Shown piece by piece: positions 1-7,909 of a DNA stretch of 64,000 bases (position 1 is its first letter; each line of letters begins with the position of its first letter). The stretch is from Hyphomicrobiales bacterium (lineage in GTDB: Bacteria > Pseudomonadota > Alphaproteobacteria > Rhizobiales > Rhizobiaceae). The stretch covers positions 1 through 64,000 of the forward strand of contig UCHV01000036.1 of NCBI GenBank assembly GCA_900472395.1, given 5' to 3'. Under the pieces are notes generated by a model that saw only the letters and a list, made by a program, of their open reading frames with translations, was not told the origin of the DNA and made no database searches. Made by a program: the position numbers and the translations under genes.

Positions 1-115
1 TATCCGCGATGGAACGGGGGCATTATCGCATCGCCGAAAACAGCGGGGATGAAATCGTTTGTAAGGTATTGATAAGTTTGAAATCGGAGCCGCAAATATC
101 CCCGCTACTTGCCGA

Positions 116-137
116 TTTGCGACATGAATGTCGCAAA
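116..137. promoter_or_regulatory. perfect 10-bp inverted repeat, candidate operator
   Basis: Two arms, TTTGCGACAT and ATGTCGCAAA, are exact reverse complements separated by GA. The site lies in a locally AT-rich stretch with no convincing gene. The short spacer and perfect symmetry fit a dimeric regulator's binding site better than a transcription terminator, because no T-run follows. I do not recognise the regulator; the next gene is more than 100 bp away and points the other way. Confidence 0.4.
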
Positions 138-255
138 CAAAACGGTCAAGTCGGCGTACTCACGAAAATGTGATCACAAATCGGTTTGTGTGCCGATTGT
201 GTTGGTGCTGTCGGTATGGACGGCGATATTGGATACGAGGCGGGGCTTCGCCCGT

Positions 256-465
256 TTACCGCGCCGGGGCGGAAACCGGCTGGCCGGAAAGCCTGGAGGA
301 AACCAGTTCGACACTGCCGCGCACATGGATCGTCACCGGCTTGCCACCGCTGCCAGCCACGGCCAGCGCGATCACCGAAACGTCTTCCTCGATTGTGGTG
401 ACATACAGGACCTGAGCGCGGTTCACGTAGATGGGCTGGTTATGGGTGTTTCTGAAGCCGATCAT
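256..465 (-). CDS. small hypothetical protein (69 aa)
   Basis: This is a short reading frame with no family I can name. The protein starts MIGFRNTHNQPIYVNRAQ and is mostly alternating hydrophobic and polar residues, which suggests a small beta-rich fold (predicted strands around YVNRAQVLYVTTI and KPVTIHVRG). It has no signal peptide and no membrane segment. I chose the ATG at 465 because an AAGGAG sequence lies about ten bases upstream; a second in-frame ATG at 486 lies upstream of that sequence and so is less likely. It is followed on the same strand by no recognised partner inside the window. The GC-rich composition matches the host chromosome, unlike the operon to its right. Confidence 0.5.
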   Translation of the reverse strand: MIGFRNTHNQPIYVNRAQVLYVTTIEEDVSVIALAVAGSGGKPVTIHVRGSVELVSSRLSGQPVSAPAR

Positions 466-546
466 CGTGGCGGGTCTCCTTGGCATGGTGGTCGAGGAGA
501 TATGACATGGGGTTGGTTTATGGAGGGTGAATGGGGGTAGGACGGC

Positions 547-1503
547 TTAGAACATGATCGCGCGATGGATCGGATGCGTCGAGTCGTAATGGCGATTAAA
601 TGCTGCGCGTAGTGCCCAGCCAAAATGATGGCTACGATTTTTCAAATCAGTAAAGTCATCGGAAGTGCCACGAGCATCCGCAGTTAGCTCATGAATATTT
701 CTGCGGAATTGGCCGTCAGACATTTTCTGCATGAATTCATCATATATTTTTAATGGTCGTTCGGCTTCATTTCCTAGTATCTCTAAAATCCTTTCTGTGG
801 GCGTTAACTGCATTAGTCGTTTGAATATCTCTCGTTTTTGCTTTGATGACGCTTGCGCTAATTCACCGCACATTAGAATTCCGCTAAAATAAATTAGTTT
901 TCTGGAGAATACTAATTTAAGGTTTCTTACCGCCCACGGCTTTTTGTCCTCATAGGTTTTGTATTCAAAATCTACACACATGGTTCTGTAAAATCGAATA
1001 ATGTCGTTTAAGACAAACATGCCTAATTGATGATTTGTTGTTTTTTCATCAATATAACGAGAAACAATTTCTATTATGGCTTCATCTCTTACGCAGAGAT
1101 CGCCAATAAACTTCGACTCAAGAATTATTAATATTCTCTGTGATATTTTTGAGTTGCTGTCATTCTCGCCGCCAATATTTTTCTTGATATCATCGATCGT
1201 CGTTAATTTTTCAGATCCAAAATTTCCTGTAGTGCTCGGATTTTTTAATCGAGATAGTTCCGCAGCTTCATTCCACAGCAAATTTACCTTTGTCTTATCT
1301 TTTAGGGTCTGGTTGGCTATTGGGTATACGTCAAAATCAGACTCGGCAGTTGCTTCTTTTCTGCCTAGTGACCCTATTATAGCTAGGCATACACCAGTTC
1401 CGGCGTACTTCTCATTTAATGGCTGTAAATTTTTGTAAATATTATCAGAATAATCAGCTGCAGACTTTAGTGCTGGAAATTTCCCGAGATCGAGACTGCT
1501 CAT
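547..1503 (-). CDS. nucleotidyltransferase-fold protein, second gene of an AT-rich HD/NTase operon
   Basis: The 318-residue product carries a polymerase-beta-type nucleotidyltransferase signature: GSLGRKEATAESDFD at residues 44-58, that is Gly-Ser followed by a D-x-D metal-binding pair (Asp56, Asp58). This resembles the DUF294/GlnD-like and minimal-nucleotidyltransferase branch. The remaining two thirds are predicted helical and aromatic-rich (residues about 150-240) and match no family I can name. The ATG at 1503 is preceded by AAGGAT. The gene starts 50 bases inside the upstream HD gene, so the two are almost certainly co-transcribed and probably translationally coupled. It is AT-rich (hand counts of two 60-base lines gave 30 and 37 percent GC) between GC-rich neighbours, indicating horizontal acquisition. 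The substrate (nucleotide, tRNA or protein) is unknown. Confidence 0.75.
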   Translation of the reverse strand: MSSLDLGKFPALKSAADYSDNIYKNLQPLNEKYAGTGVCLAIIGSLGRKEATAESDFDVYPIANQTLKDKTKVNLLWNEAAELSRLKNPSTTGNFGSEKLTTIDDIKKNIGGENDSNSKISQRILIILESKFIGDLCVRDEAIIEIVSRYIDEKTTNHQLGMFVLNDIIRFYRTMCVDFEYKTYEDKKPWAVRNLKLVFSRKLIYFSGILMCGELAQASSKQKREIFKRLMQLTPTERILEILGNEAERPLKIYDEFMQKMSDGQFRRNIHELTADARGTSDDFTDLKNRSHHFGWALRAAFNRHYDSTHPIHRAIMF

Positions 1504-2425
1504 TTCTTATCCTTATATACCGTCTTTCTAAGTCTTGAATGCAATTCAATTTTGCGCTGTAGTCAATAAAGAAATTCCACTTTGGGTTATTTTTTTTGCG
1601 ATGGGTGTAGTTCCTATTGAACTGATGCGTAGACCAGCCTGTCTCTTCCAGAATTTGTCGTTCAGATAATTCAATTAGGACGCTGGCATTTTTGCCAATA
1701 TTTGTTTTCAGGAAGTTTATAAATTGTCTTTCGTATTCAGCGTAAATGCCGTTGATCAAAAAAGCCTCGTAAAATGATTTTTTTACTTCCCAAAATATAT
1801 CCATTTGCCGAATTTGTATTTCGTCAAGCGGGGTATTCTCGTGTAGGCTTATAAGAGATTTCACGATTGTATCGGGCGAAAACGGCAGATTTAGCTTAAA
1901 TGAATGTAAGAAACGCGACATGCCGTCAATTGTATCGATGTTTATCGGGGCATGAAATATCCAGTTAAGTGGGTCATCCTTATTGCCATTTGCAATATCA
2001 ACAAGTCGGTTATAGTCGATATTTGCAGAATTCAACGCAACAAAAATGTCTTCATCCTCGCCGGATATAATATCTGCACCGCGAGTTTTGTGATTTACTC
2101 CAAGGCCCAGCTCCTTGGCGACATGCTCTGTCGTATGTGAAAAAGCTAAATGTCCGATATCGTGACAAAGTGCAACAGATACTATCAACTGTCTTTCATT
2201 GTTTGAAAAATTTCTCGAGGTGCAAATATTTTTGGCGTGGTTACATACCGCCAGTGTATGTTCAGCCCGAGAATATTTGTTGGTGGTGTTTTTGTACGCA
2301 CTAACATTAAGATGATCAATTACGCCTAGAAATGATATTTCCTTTAAACGAGCAAAAGAAAGCGATTTGATTATCGCTGCTTCGAGCTTGGCCGTTGAAA
2401 AAAGGTCCAGTCTTTTTGGGCGCAT
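1454..2425 (-). CDS. HD-domain phosphohydrolase, SAMHD1/dGTPase-like
   Basis: The 323-residue protein has the ordered metal-binding residues of HD phosphohydrolases: His56 in RAEHTLAV, His88-Asp89 in LCHDIGHLAFSH, with His92 and His97 following, and a later Asp in INIDTIDGMSR (164-167). The CHDIGHxxFSH spacing is the one seen in dGTP triphosphohydrolases and SAMHD1, so a (d)NTPase or related phosphodiester hydrolase activity is inferred. The C-terminal half is helical and unassigned. The ATG at 2425 was preferred over an in-frame TTG at 2437; neither has a strong ribosome site. It is the first gene of the two-gene minus-strand operon and overlaps the nucleotidyltransferase start by 50 bases. 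The composition is AT-rich, unlike uvrB upstream, suggesting transfer. No transposase or integrase is adjacent. Confidence 0.78.
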   Translation of the reverse strand: MRPKRLDLFSTAKLEAAIIKSLSFARLKEISFLGVIDHLNVSAYKNTTNKYSRAEHTLAVCNHAKNICTSRNFSNNERQLIVSVALCHDIGHLAFSHTTEHVAKELGLGVNHKTRGADIISGEDEDIFVALNSANIDYNRLVDIANGNKDDPLNWIFHAPINIDTIDGMSRFLHSFKLNLPFSPDTIVKSLISLHENTPLDEIQIRQMDIFWEVKKSFYEAFLINGIYAEYERQFINFLKTNIGKNASVLIELSERQILEETGWSTHQFNRNYTHRKKNNPKWNFFIDYSAKLNCIQDLERRYIRIRNEQSRSREISSTKVCS

Positions 2426-2561
2426 TTTGAGTCTCAATTTTAGGTTGTGGTTTTAGCCTGAATTTCCTGACTAATGAATGGCTGAAAAGTGATTTCCACA
2501 ACGCTCGTTATCTTTCCAAAATTTAAGACGTGTTCTCTTATTAATGCGAATCTGGTCTCCC

Positions 2562-5531
2562 TCACCGCCCCGGACGCCCCGTCTTGCCCTTCGTCCGCCG
2601 CTTCTGCTGCTTGGCGTCGCCCGCATCCTCATAACTCCCTGCGCCGACCTTGCCGCGCACCAGCGGGCGCACATCGTCCTTGTCGGCGCGTTGCGGCTGC
2701 CCTTCCATCAGCGGCGAAAACCGTTTGCCGGGTTCGGTGACCGGTTTTTCCGGGAGTTTGCCGGTGGTCGGTTTTTCCGTGCGGCCGACGGTCATTTCGT
2801 CCAGCGTGTTGCGGCGGAAGAGGGAGGATTCTGATGGGGTCGAGGGTACGTCTTCACCCCTCACCAAGTTCGCCGATCCACTCGGCTGCGCCTCGCGGGG
2901 CGAACTATCCTCTCCCGCAAGGGGAGAGGAAGACGTCGCGTTTGCCGCGCTCTTGCCCTTGCGGCCGCCACCTTCCTGGCTTTTCGCCTCGTCCCTTGCG
3001 ATCGGGTCGTCCATGGTCGCCAGTTCGGCGGCCTTGAGGCGTTTGATCTCGTCGCGCAGGCGGGCGGCCTTTTCGAAGTCGAGATCGGCCGCAGCGTCGC
3101 GCATGCTCTTTTCCAGCGCGTTGAGATGGGCCTGCAGATTGTTGCCGACCAGATGGCCGCCATCGGCAAAACCTTTTCCGCTGGCACCGGAAATGTCGGC
3201 GCGGACGTGGTCGCGTTCGTAGACCGAGTCGAGGATGTCGGAAATCTTGGCCTTCACCGATTCCGGCGTGATGCCGTGTTCCTCGTTATAGGCGACCTGC
3301 TTTTCGCGGCGGCGAGTGGTTTCGTCCATCGCCCGCTGCATCGAGCCGGTGATCTTGTCGGCGTAGAGGATGACCTTGCCGTCGACGTTACGCGCCGCAC
3401 GGCCGATGGTCTGGATGAGCGAGGTTTCCGAGCGCAAGAAACCTTCCTTGTCGGCGTCGAGGATGGCGACGAAACCGCATTCGGGAATGTCGAGCCCTTC
3501 GCGCAGAAGGTTGATGCCGACCAGCACGTCGAAGGCGCCGAGGCGCAGATCGCGGATGATCTCGATGCGTTCCAGCGTGTCGATGTCACTGTGCATGTAA
3601 CGGACGCGAACACCCTGTTCGTGCAGGTATTCGGTGAGGTCTTCCGCCATGCGCTTGGTGAGCACCGTGCAGAGCGTGCGGTAGCCTTTTTGCGCGGTCT
3701 CGCGGATTTCTCCGAGCACGTCGTCGACCTGCGAGCGGGCGGAGCGCACTTCCACCGGCGGATCGATCAGGCCGGTGGGGCGGATGACCTGTTCGGCAAA
3801 CACGCCGCCGGACTGTTCCATTTCCCAATTGCCGGGCGTCGCCGACACCGAGACGGTGAGGGGGCGCATGGCGTCCCATTCCTCGAAACGCAGCGGGCGG
3901 TTGTCCATGCAGGATGGCAGGCGAAAGCCGTATTCGGCAAGCGTCGCCTTGCGCCGAAAGTCGCCGCGATACATGCCGCCGATCTGGCTGACGGAGACGT
4001 GGCTTTCGTCGATGAAGAGGAGGGCGTTGTCGGGAATATATTCGAACAGGGTCGGTGGCGGTTCGCCGGGATTGCGGCCGGTGAGATACCGCGAATAGTT
4101 CTCGATGCCGGCGCAGGAGCCGGTGGCTTCGAGCATTTCGATATCGTAGCGGGTGCGCTGTTCCAGCCGCTGCGCTTCCAAGAGGCGGCCGCCCTTTTCC
4201 AGCTCGGCGAGACGGATCTTCAGCTCTTCCTTGATGGATTTGATGGCGCCGTTGAGCGTGGGGCGTGGCGTGACATAGTGCGAGTTGGCGTAGATTTTTA
4301 CCGATTTCAGGTCGCCGGTCTTCTGGCCGGTGAGCGGGTCGAACTCGGTGATCGAGTCGATCTCGTCGCCGAACATAGAGATGCGCCATGCGGCATCTTC
4401 CAGGTGGGCGGGGAAGATTTCGATCGTATCGCCTCTGACACGGAAGGAGCCGCGGATGAAATTGATGTCCTGGCGTTTGTATTGCTGGGCCACGAGGTCG
4501 GCGAGCAGCTGGCGCTGGTCGAGGCGGTCACCGACTTCCATCTGGAAGGTCATGGCGGTGTAGGTTTCGACCGAGCCGATACCGTAGATGCAGGAGACCG
4601 AGGCGACGATGATGCAGTCGTCGCGCTCCAGCAGCGAGCGGGTGGCGGAGTGGCGCATGCGGTCGATCTGTTCGTTGATCGACGATTCCTTCTCGATGAA
4701 CGTGTCGGAGCGCGGCACATAGGCTTCCGGCTGGTAATAGTCGTAATAGGAGACGAAATATTCGACCGCGTTATCCGGGAAAAAGTTCTTGAACTCGGAA
4801 TAGAGCTGGGCGGCGAGCGTCTTGTTGGGCGCGAGGATGACGGCGGGGCGCTGGGTTTCCTCGATCACCTTGGCCATGGTGAAGGTCTTGCCGGAGCCGG
4901 TGACGCCGAGCAGGACCTGGGAACGGTCGTTGTTGTTGATGCCCTCGACGAGATCCTTGATGGCGGTCGGCTGGTCGCCGGCCGGCTGGTATTCCGACGC
5001 CATGCGGATGGTGACGCCGCCTTCGGATTTCGGCGGACGCACGGGACGGTGCGGCGTCCACATCTTGCCGTCCTTGAACAGCGGGTTGCCGCTTTCGATC
5101 AGCGCGGAGAGGGCTTCGACCGTGGCGGTGACGGCACCGGGGGCAAGCGCTTCCGCCTCTTCCAGCGAAACGTCCATGCCGGCGATCGGGTTGAGGCCGG
5201 CGGCGGCGCGTGTTTTGGGGTCGGAGGACGCGCCGATGGAGACGCCGCGCGAGGTCTTGCTGGCCGTCGTATTCTTGGCGGTTTTCGGCTTTTCTTTTGC
5301 CGCCGCCTTGATGGCTTCCTCGCGGGCGGCGATCTCGATCTTCTTGCGGTGTTTGCCGGCCTTGGAGGCGATCTCGCGCTGGGTTTCGATGCCGGAGGCT
5401 TCCGCCTCGGCTTCGAGCTGTTTTACCCAGTCGGAAACGCTGCCCTCCAGCGGCGCGCCTTCAAAGGCTGTCTGGGGAGCCTCCTCAAAACCGCGGTTCT
5501 GGGGCGTGGATTTTTTCGGAGATTTGGCCAT
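2562..5531 (-). CDS. uvrB: UvrABC excinuclease subunit B, long rhizobial form
   Basis: UvrB is the damage-verifying helicase-like subunit of nucleotide excision repair; it accepts DNA from UvrA and recruits UvrC. The 989-residue protein has an N-terminal extension of about 165 residues, Walker A (GVTGSGKTFT, near 209), the beta-hairpin YYDYYQPEAYVPRSD, the DESH Walker B (near 505), helicase motifs (GLDIPECG, QTIGRAARN) and a C-terminal UVR motif (about 800-835) for UvrC contact. Typical UvrB is about 670 residues, so both ends are extended; the tail beyond the UVR motif is low-complexity and includes residues about 865-892 translated from a palindromic repeat. No GTTC-N7-GTTC LexA box was seen in the 80 bases upstream of the start. 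Confidence 0.97.
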   Translation of the reverse strand: MAKSPKKSTPQNRGFEEAPQTAFEGAPLEGSVSDWVKQLEAEAEASGIETQREIASKAGKHRKKIEIAAREEAIKAAAKEKPKTAKNTTASKTSRGVSIGASSDPKTRAAAGLNPIAGMDVSLEEAEALAPGAVTATVEALSALIESGNPLFKDGKMWTPHRPVRPPKSEGGVTIRMASEYQPAGDQPTAIKDLVEGINNNDRSQVLLGVTGSGKTFTMAKVIEETQRPAVILAPNKTLAAQLYSEFKNFFPDNAVEYFVSYYDYYQPEAYVPRSDTFIEKESSINEQIDRMRHSATRSLLERDDCIIVASVSCIYGIGSVETYTAMTFQMEVGDRLDQRQLLADLVAQQYKRQDINFIRGSFRVRGDTIEIFPAHLEDAAWRISMFGDEIDSITEFDPLTGQKTGDLKSVKIYANSHYVTPRPTLNGAIKSIKEELKIRLAELEKGGRLLEAQRLEQRTRYDIEMLEATGSCAGIENYSRYLTGRNPGEPPPTLFEYIPDNALLFIDESHVSVSQIGGMYRGDFRRKATLAEYGFRLPSCMDNRPLRFEEWDAMRPLTVSVSATPGNWEMEQSGGVFAEQVIRPTGLIDPPVEVRSARSQVDDVLGEIRETAQKGYRTLCTVLTKRMAEDLTEYLHEQGVRVRYMHSDIDTLERIEIIRDLRLGAFDVLVGINLLREGLDIPECGFVAILDADKEGFLRSETSLIQTIGRAARNVDGKVILYADKITGSMQRAMDETTRRREKQVAYNEEHGITPESVKAKISDILDSVYERDHVRADISGASGKGFADGGHLVGNNLQAHLNALEKSMRDAAADLDFEKAARLRDEIKRLKAAELATMDDPIARDEAKSQEGGGRKGKSAANATSSSPLAGEDSSPREAQPSGSANLVRGEDVPSTPSESSLFRRNTLDEMTVGRTEKPTTGKLPEKPVTEPGKRFSPLMEGQPQRADKDDVRPLVRGKVGAGSYEDAGDAKQQKRRTKGKTGRPGR
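2857..2937. repeat. mosaic palindromic repeat inside the uvrB reading frame
   Basis: The element begins with CCCCTCACCA, has an inner inverted repeat (AGTTCGCC ... GGCGAACT) and ends with a hairpin CCTCTCCC-gcaa-GGGGAGAGG followed by AGACG. The same outer modules occur again at 10761-10840, where the inner palindrome is different. This is the architecture of the mosaic intergenic palindromic elements known from rhizobia (RIME/ABC-like; family assignment is inference). Here it is in frame and adds about 27 residues to the UvrB tail. Confidence 0.75.
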
Positions 5532-5609
5532 GCCGCGAATATGGAGTGGGTTTTCTCCATTGTGAAGGGGGCAGGGCCATAAAACCAGTACAAAAGGGAA
5601 ACGTGTGGT

Positions 5610-7628
5610 TTAGCCCTTGCTGCCGGCGCTGCGCTTGAAATCGACCTGTCGCGTGTTGGACGGGCGTTCGGCGATCCAGTTGTCGAGGCGTTCCGGCGGC
5701 ATCGGGCGGGCGAAGAAATAACCCTGCGCCGTATGGCAGCCGAGTTCCTGCAATGCGGCGGCATCTTCCGGCGTTTCGACGCCTTCCACGAGGACATCGA
5801 TGGAGAGCGACTGTCCGAGCCCGACCAGCGCGGAGACGATGTTGCGGCTCTGGCGGCTGGTGGTGACGGCGGCTGCGATGCCGCGATCGATCTTCAGGCG
5901 GTCGACCTTGAGGCCGGTGAGATAGGTGAGCGAGGAGTGACCGGCGCCGAAATCATCGACGGCGAGCTTGTAGCCGGATGCGGCGATGCGCTCCAGCTGG
6001 TCGCCGACGGCGGTGGTGTCGAGCAGGGCTTCCTCGGTGATCTCGATTTCCAGTTTTGTGGGGTCGATGCCGTGGCGCTTGACGATGGCGTCGATGAGAT
6101 CGACCACGGAATAGACCGAGAGTTCGCGCGGCGAGACATTGACCGAAACGGTGGCATGCGGCAGGCCCAGTTGCGGCAGGCGTTTCAGCAGGCGGCAAGC
6201 GGCTTCCGCAATGGTGCCGGTGAGGCGGTCGGACTGATGGGTGGCAAAGGCTGCCTGAACGATATCCGGCGGCGAGATCGCGCCGAGCTGCGGGTGATGC
6301 CAGCGCACCAGCGCCTCGAAACCGATAATGCCGCTTTCATCCAGCATGACCTGTGGCTGGAACCAGGCCTCGACGGCGCCGCTGAGAATGGCGGCGCCGA
6401 GATCCTGTTCGATCTGGTGGCGGCGGTTGGCGGCGATGCGGAAATCCGGATGGAATTCGCACCAGCGGCCGCGCCCGCCGTCCTTGGCCCGGTACAGCGC
6501 CATATCCGCGCAGATGAACAGTTCCTCGGCATTGGCGGCGTGATCGGGATAGATCGACAGGCCGATAGACGTGCCGACGAGGCAGGATTGATCGGCGATG
6601 GTGATGGGGCCGTGGCTGCGCTCGAGCATGGCCTCGCATTGCGCACGGGCGCGCTCGCTGGCATCGGGGCCGGTAAAGATGACCGCGAATTCATCGCCGC
6701 CGAGACGGGCAAGCAGATCGGCACCCTGGATGGACTGGCGCATGCGGTTGGAGATGAAAACCAGCAGGCTGTCGCCGACGCTGTGGCCGAGCGTGTCGTT
6801 GATCAGCTTGAAACCGTCAAGGTCCACCATCAGCAAAGCGAGTTGGCGGCCGCTGTCCTTCGGGCAACCGGCGATGCCGGCGGCCAGCGCTTCGTTGAAG
6901 GCAGTGCGATTGGCAAGGCCGGTCAGCGGATCGCATTTGGCCAGATGTTCCAGCCGGGCATTGGTGGTCAAAATTTCGCTGTTGGCGCGGGACAGCGATT
7001 CCGCCAGGGCCTTGGCCTGGACGGCGCCGCGCGTATTGCTGACAAAGGTTGCTTCCGACTGGCGGCTGCCGCGATAGAGGAGAAGGGTGAGGGCCGTCAC
7101 GCAGAGAGCCAGCATGAGGCCGTGAATGCCTTGCGGCAGAAGCGAGACGATGACCGATATATGGACGGGCAGGGCGAAGGCCAAAGGTGCAAGGCTGTTG
7201 CCGGCGCCCATCAGCACCGTCGCGGCGGCGATGCCGAGCATCATCAGGTAAATGCCGCCGTCGATACTGGTGGCATCGAAATTGCTGAACAGGAAAGGAA
7301 GGGCGGCCCAGGTGCATCCGGTGACGAACTTGCCTGCCGCAAGAACCCTCAAGGTCCGCGCCGGTTCCGTATCGACCAGATTGCGCCGCATCATGCTTGC
7401 GGTCATGCCGGCGCGAACGAGCAGCGTCAGCAGGAATGCCATCAGCCAATAGGCCGCCAAACTGTCAGCGCCGTGGCCGACCGTGGAAACGGCATAGGCG
7501 CAGCCTCCGATGACCGCATTGGTGGCCAGCATGTAATACATGCGATCAATGACCGATGCCGCCTGCGCCTTGGCGATTTCCGACTTGATGCGGGTTTCAT
7601 TCTCGTCAGTCAGGAAGCGGCTGGGCAT
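5610..7628 (-). CDS. membrane-anchored GGDEF-EAL cyclic-di-GMP protein
   Basis: The protein combines an N-terminal membrane region (several hydrophobic segments in residues about 20-190), a GGDEF domain (LARLGGDEF, near 310) and an EAL domain (FEALVRW, near 437). Both catalytic signatures look intact: the GGDEF loop is complete, and the EAL part has EITEE, DDFGAGHSSL, LKIDR and EGVETPED. No RxxD inhibitory site precedes GGDEF. It could therefore make or degrade c-di-GMP, with the membrane part sensing an unknown signal. The start is uncertain: ATG at 7628 (MPSRFLTDENE) gives 672 residues; an in-frame ATG at 7679 would add 17 residues, and neither has a clear ribosome site. It faces the DUF1800 gene across a 280-base divergent region. 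Confidence 0.93.
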   Translation of the reverse strand: MPSRFLTDENETRIKSEIAKAQAASVIDRMYYMLATNAVIGGCAYAVSTVGHGADSLAAYWLMAFLLTLLVRAGMTASMMRRNLVDTEPARTLRVLAAGKFVTGCTWAALPFLFSNFDATSIDGGIYLMMLGIAAATVLMGAGNSLAPLAFALPVHISVIVSLLPQGIHGLMLALCVTALTLLLYRGSRQSEATFVSNTRGAVQAKALAESLSRANSEILTTNARLEHLAKCDPLTGLANRTAFNEALAAGIAGCPKDSGRQLALLMVDLDGFKLINDTLGHSVGDSLLVFISNRMRQSIQGADLLARLGGDEFAVIFTGPDASERARAQCEAMLERSHGPITIADQSCLVGTSIGLSIYPDHAANAEELFICADMALYRAKDGGRGRWCEFHPDFRIAANRRHQIEQDLGAAILSGAVEAWFQPQVMLDESGIIGFEALVRWHHPQLGAISPPDIVQAAFATHQSDRLTGTIAEAACRLLKRLPQLGLPHATVSVNVSPRELSVYSVVDLIDAIVKRHGIDPTKLEIEITEEALLDTTAVGDQLERIAASGYKLAVDDFGAGHSSLTYLTGLKVDRLKIDRGIAAAVTTSRQSRNIVSALVGLGQSLSIDVLVEGVETPEDAAALQELGCHTAQGYFFARPMPPERLDNWIAERPSNTRQVDFKRSAGSKG

Positions 7629-7909
7629 CCAGAATGTCTCGTATCGTTTTTTACTCAGCGCATATGCGCATGTCCGCATGAAAAAAACATTAATTACGCC
7701 AATGGCTTAAAGGTGATCGAGTGTCTGATCCGGCGGCGGAACGAAACAGGGCGTTGCTGGTTCGGAGGCGGTTGCATCCGCTTTTGGAAAAACATGCGTT
7801 TCGATGACGGATTACAAAACGTTCATGTCTAAAAACTTGCCTTAACTTGTTGCCGTTTGTATCGCAGTGCTACATCACCCCTTGTCCACGGTTCGAAACG
7901 AGGTGCTCG

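Noticed and set aside
3..173. Reading frame open at the left edge, ending at a TGA at 171-173
   Set aside because: AT-rich, overlaps the perfect palindrome, has no recognisable domain and no ribosome site; could be a gene tail but cannot be supported.
490..2561. Mobile-element ends flanking the AT-rich HD/NTase operon
   Set aside because: No direct repeats, inverted repeats, tRNA or recombinase gene could be seen by eye at either border.
3126..5582. Long plus-strand frame of over 800 codons opposite uvrB
   Set aside because: It is antisense to a certain gene; its Gly/Ala/Asp/Arg-rich translation is the mirror of GC-rich codon use.
5733..7832. Long plus-strand frame opposite the GGDEF-EAL gene
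   Set aside because: Antisense shadow of a well-supported gene, no domain.
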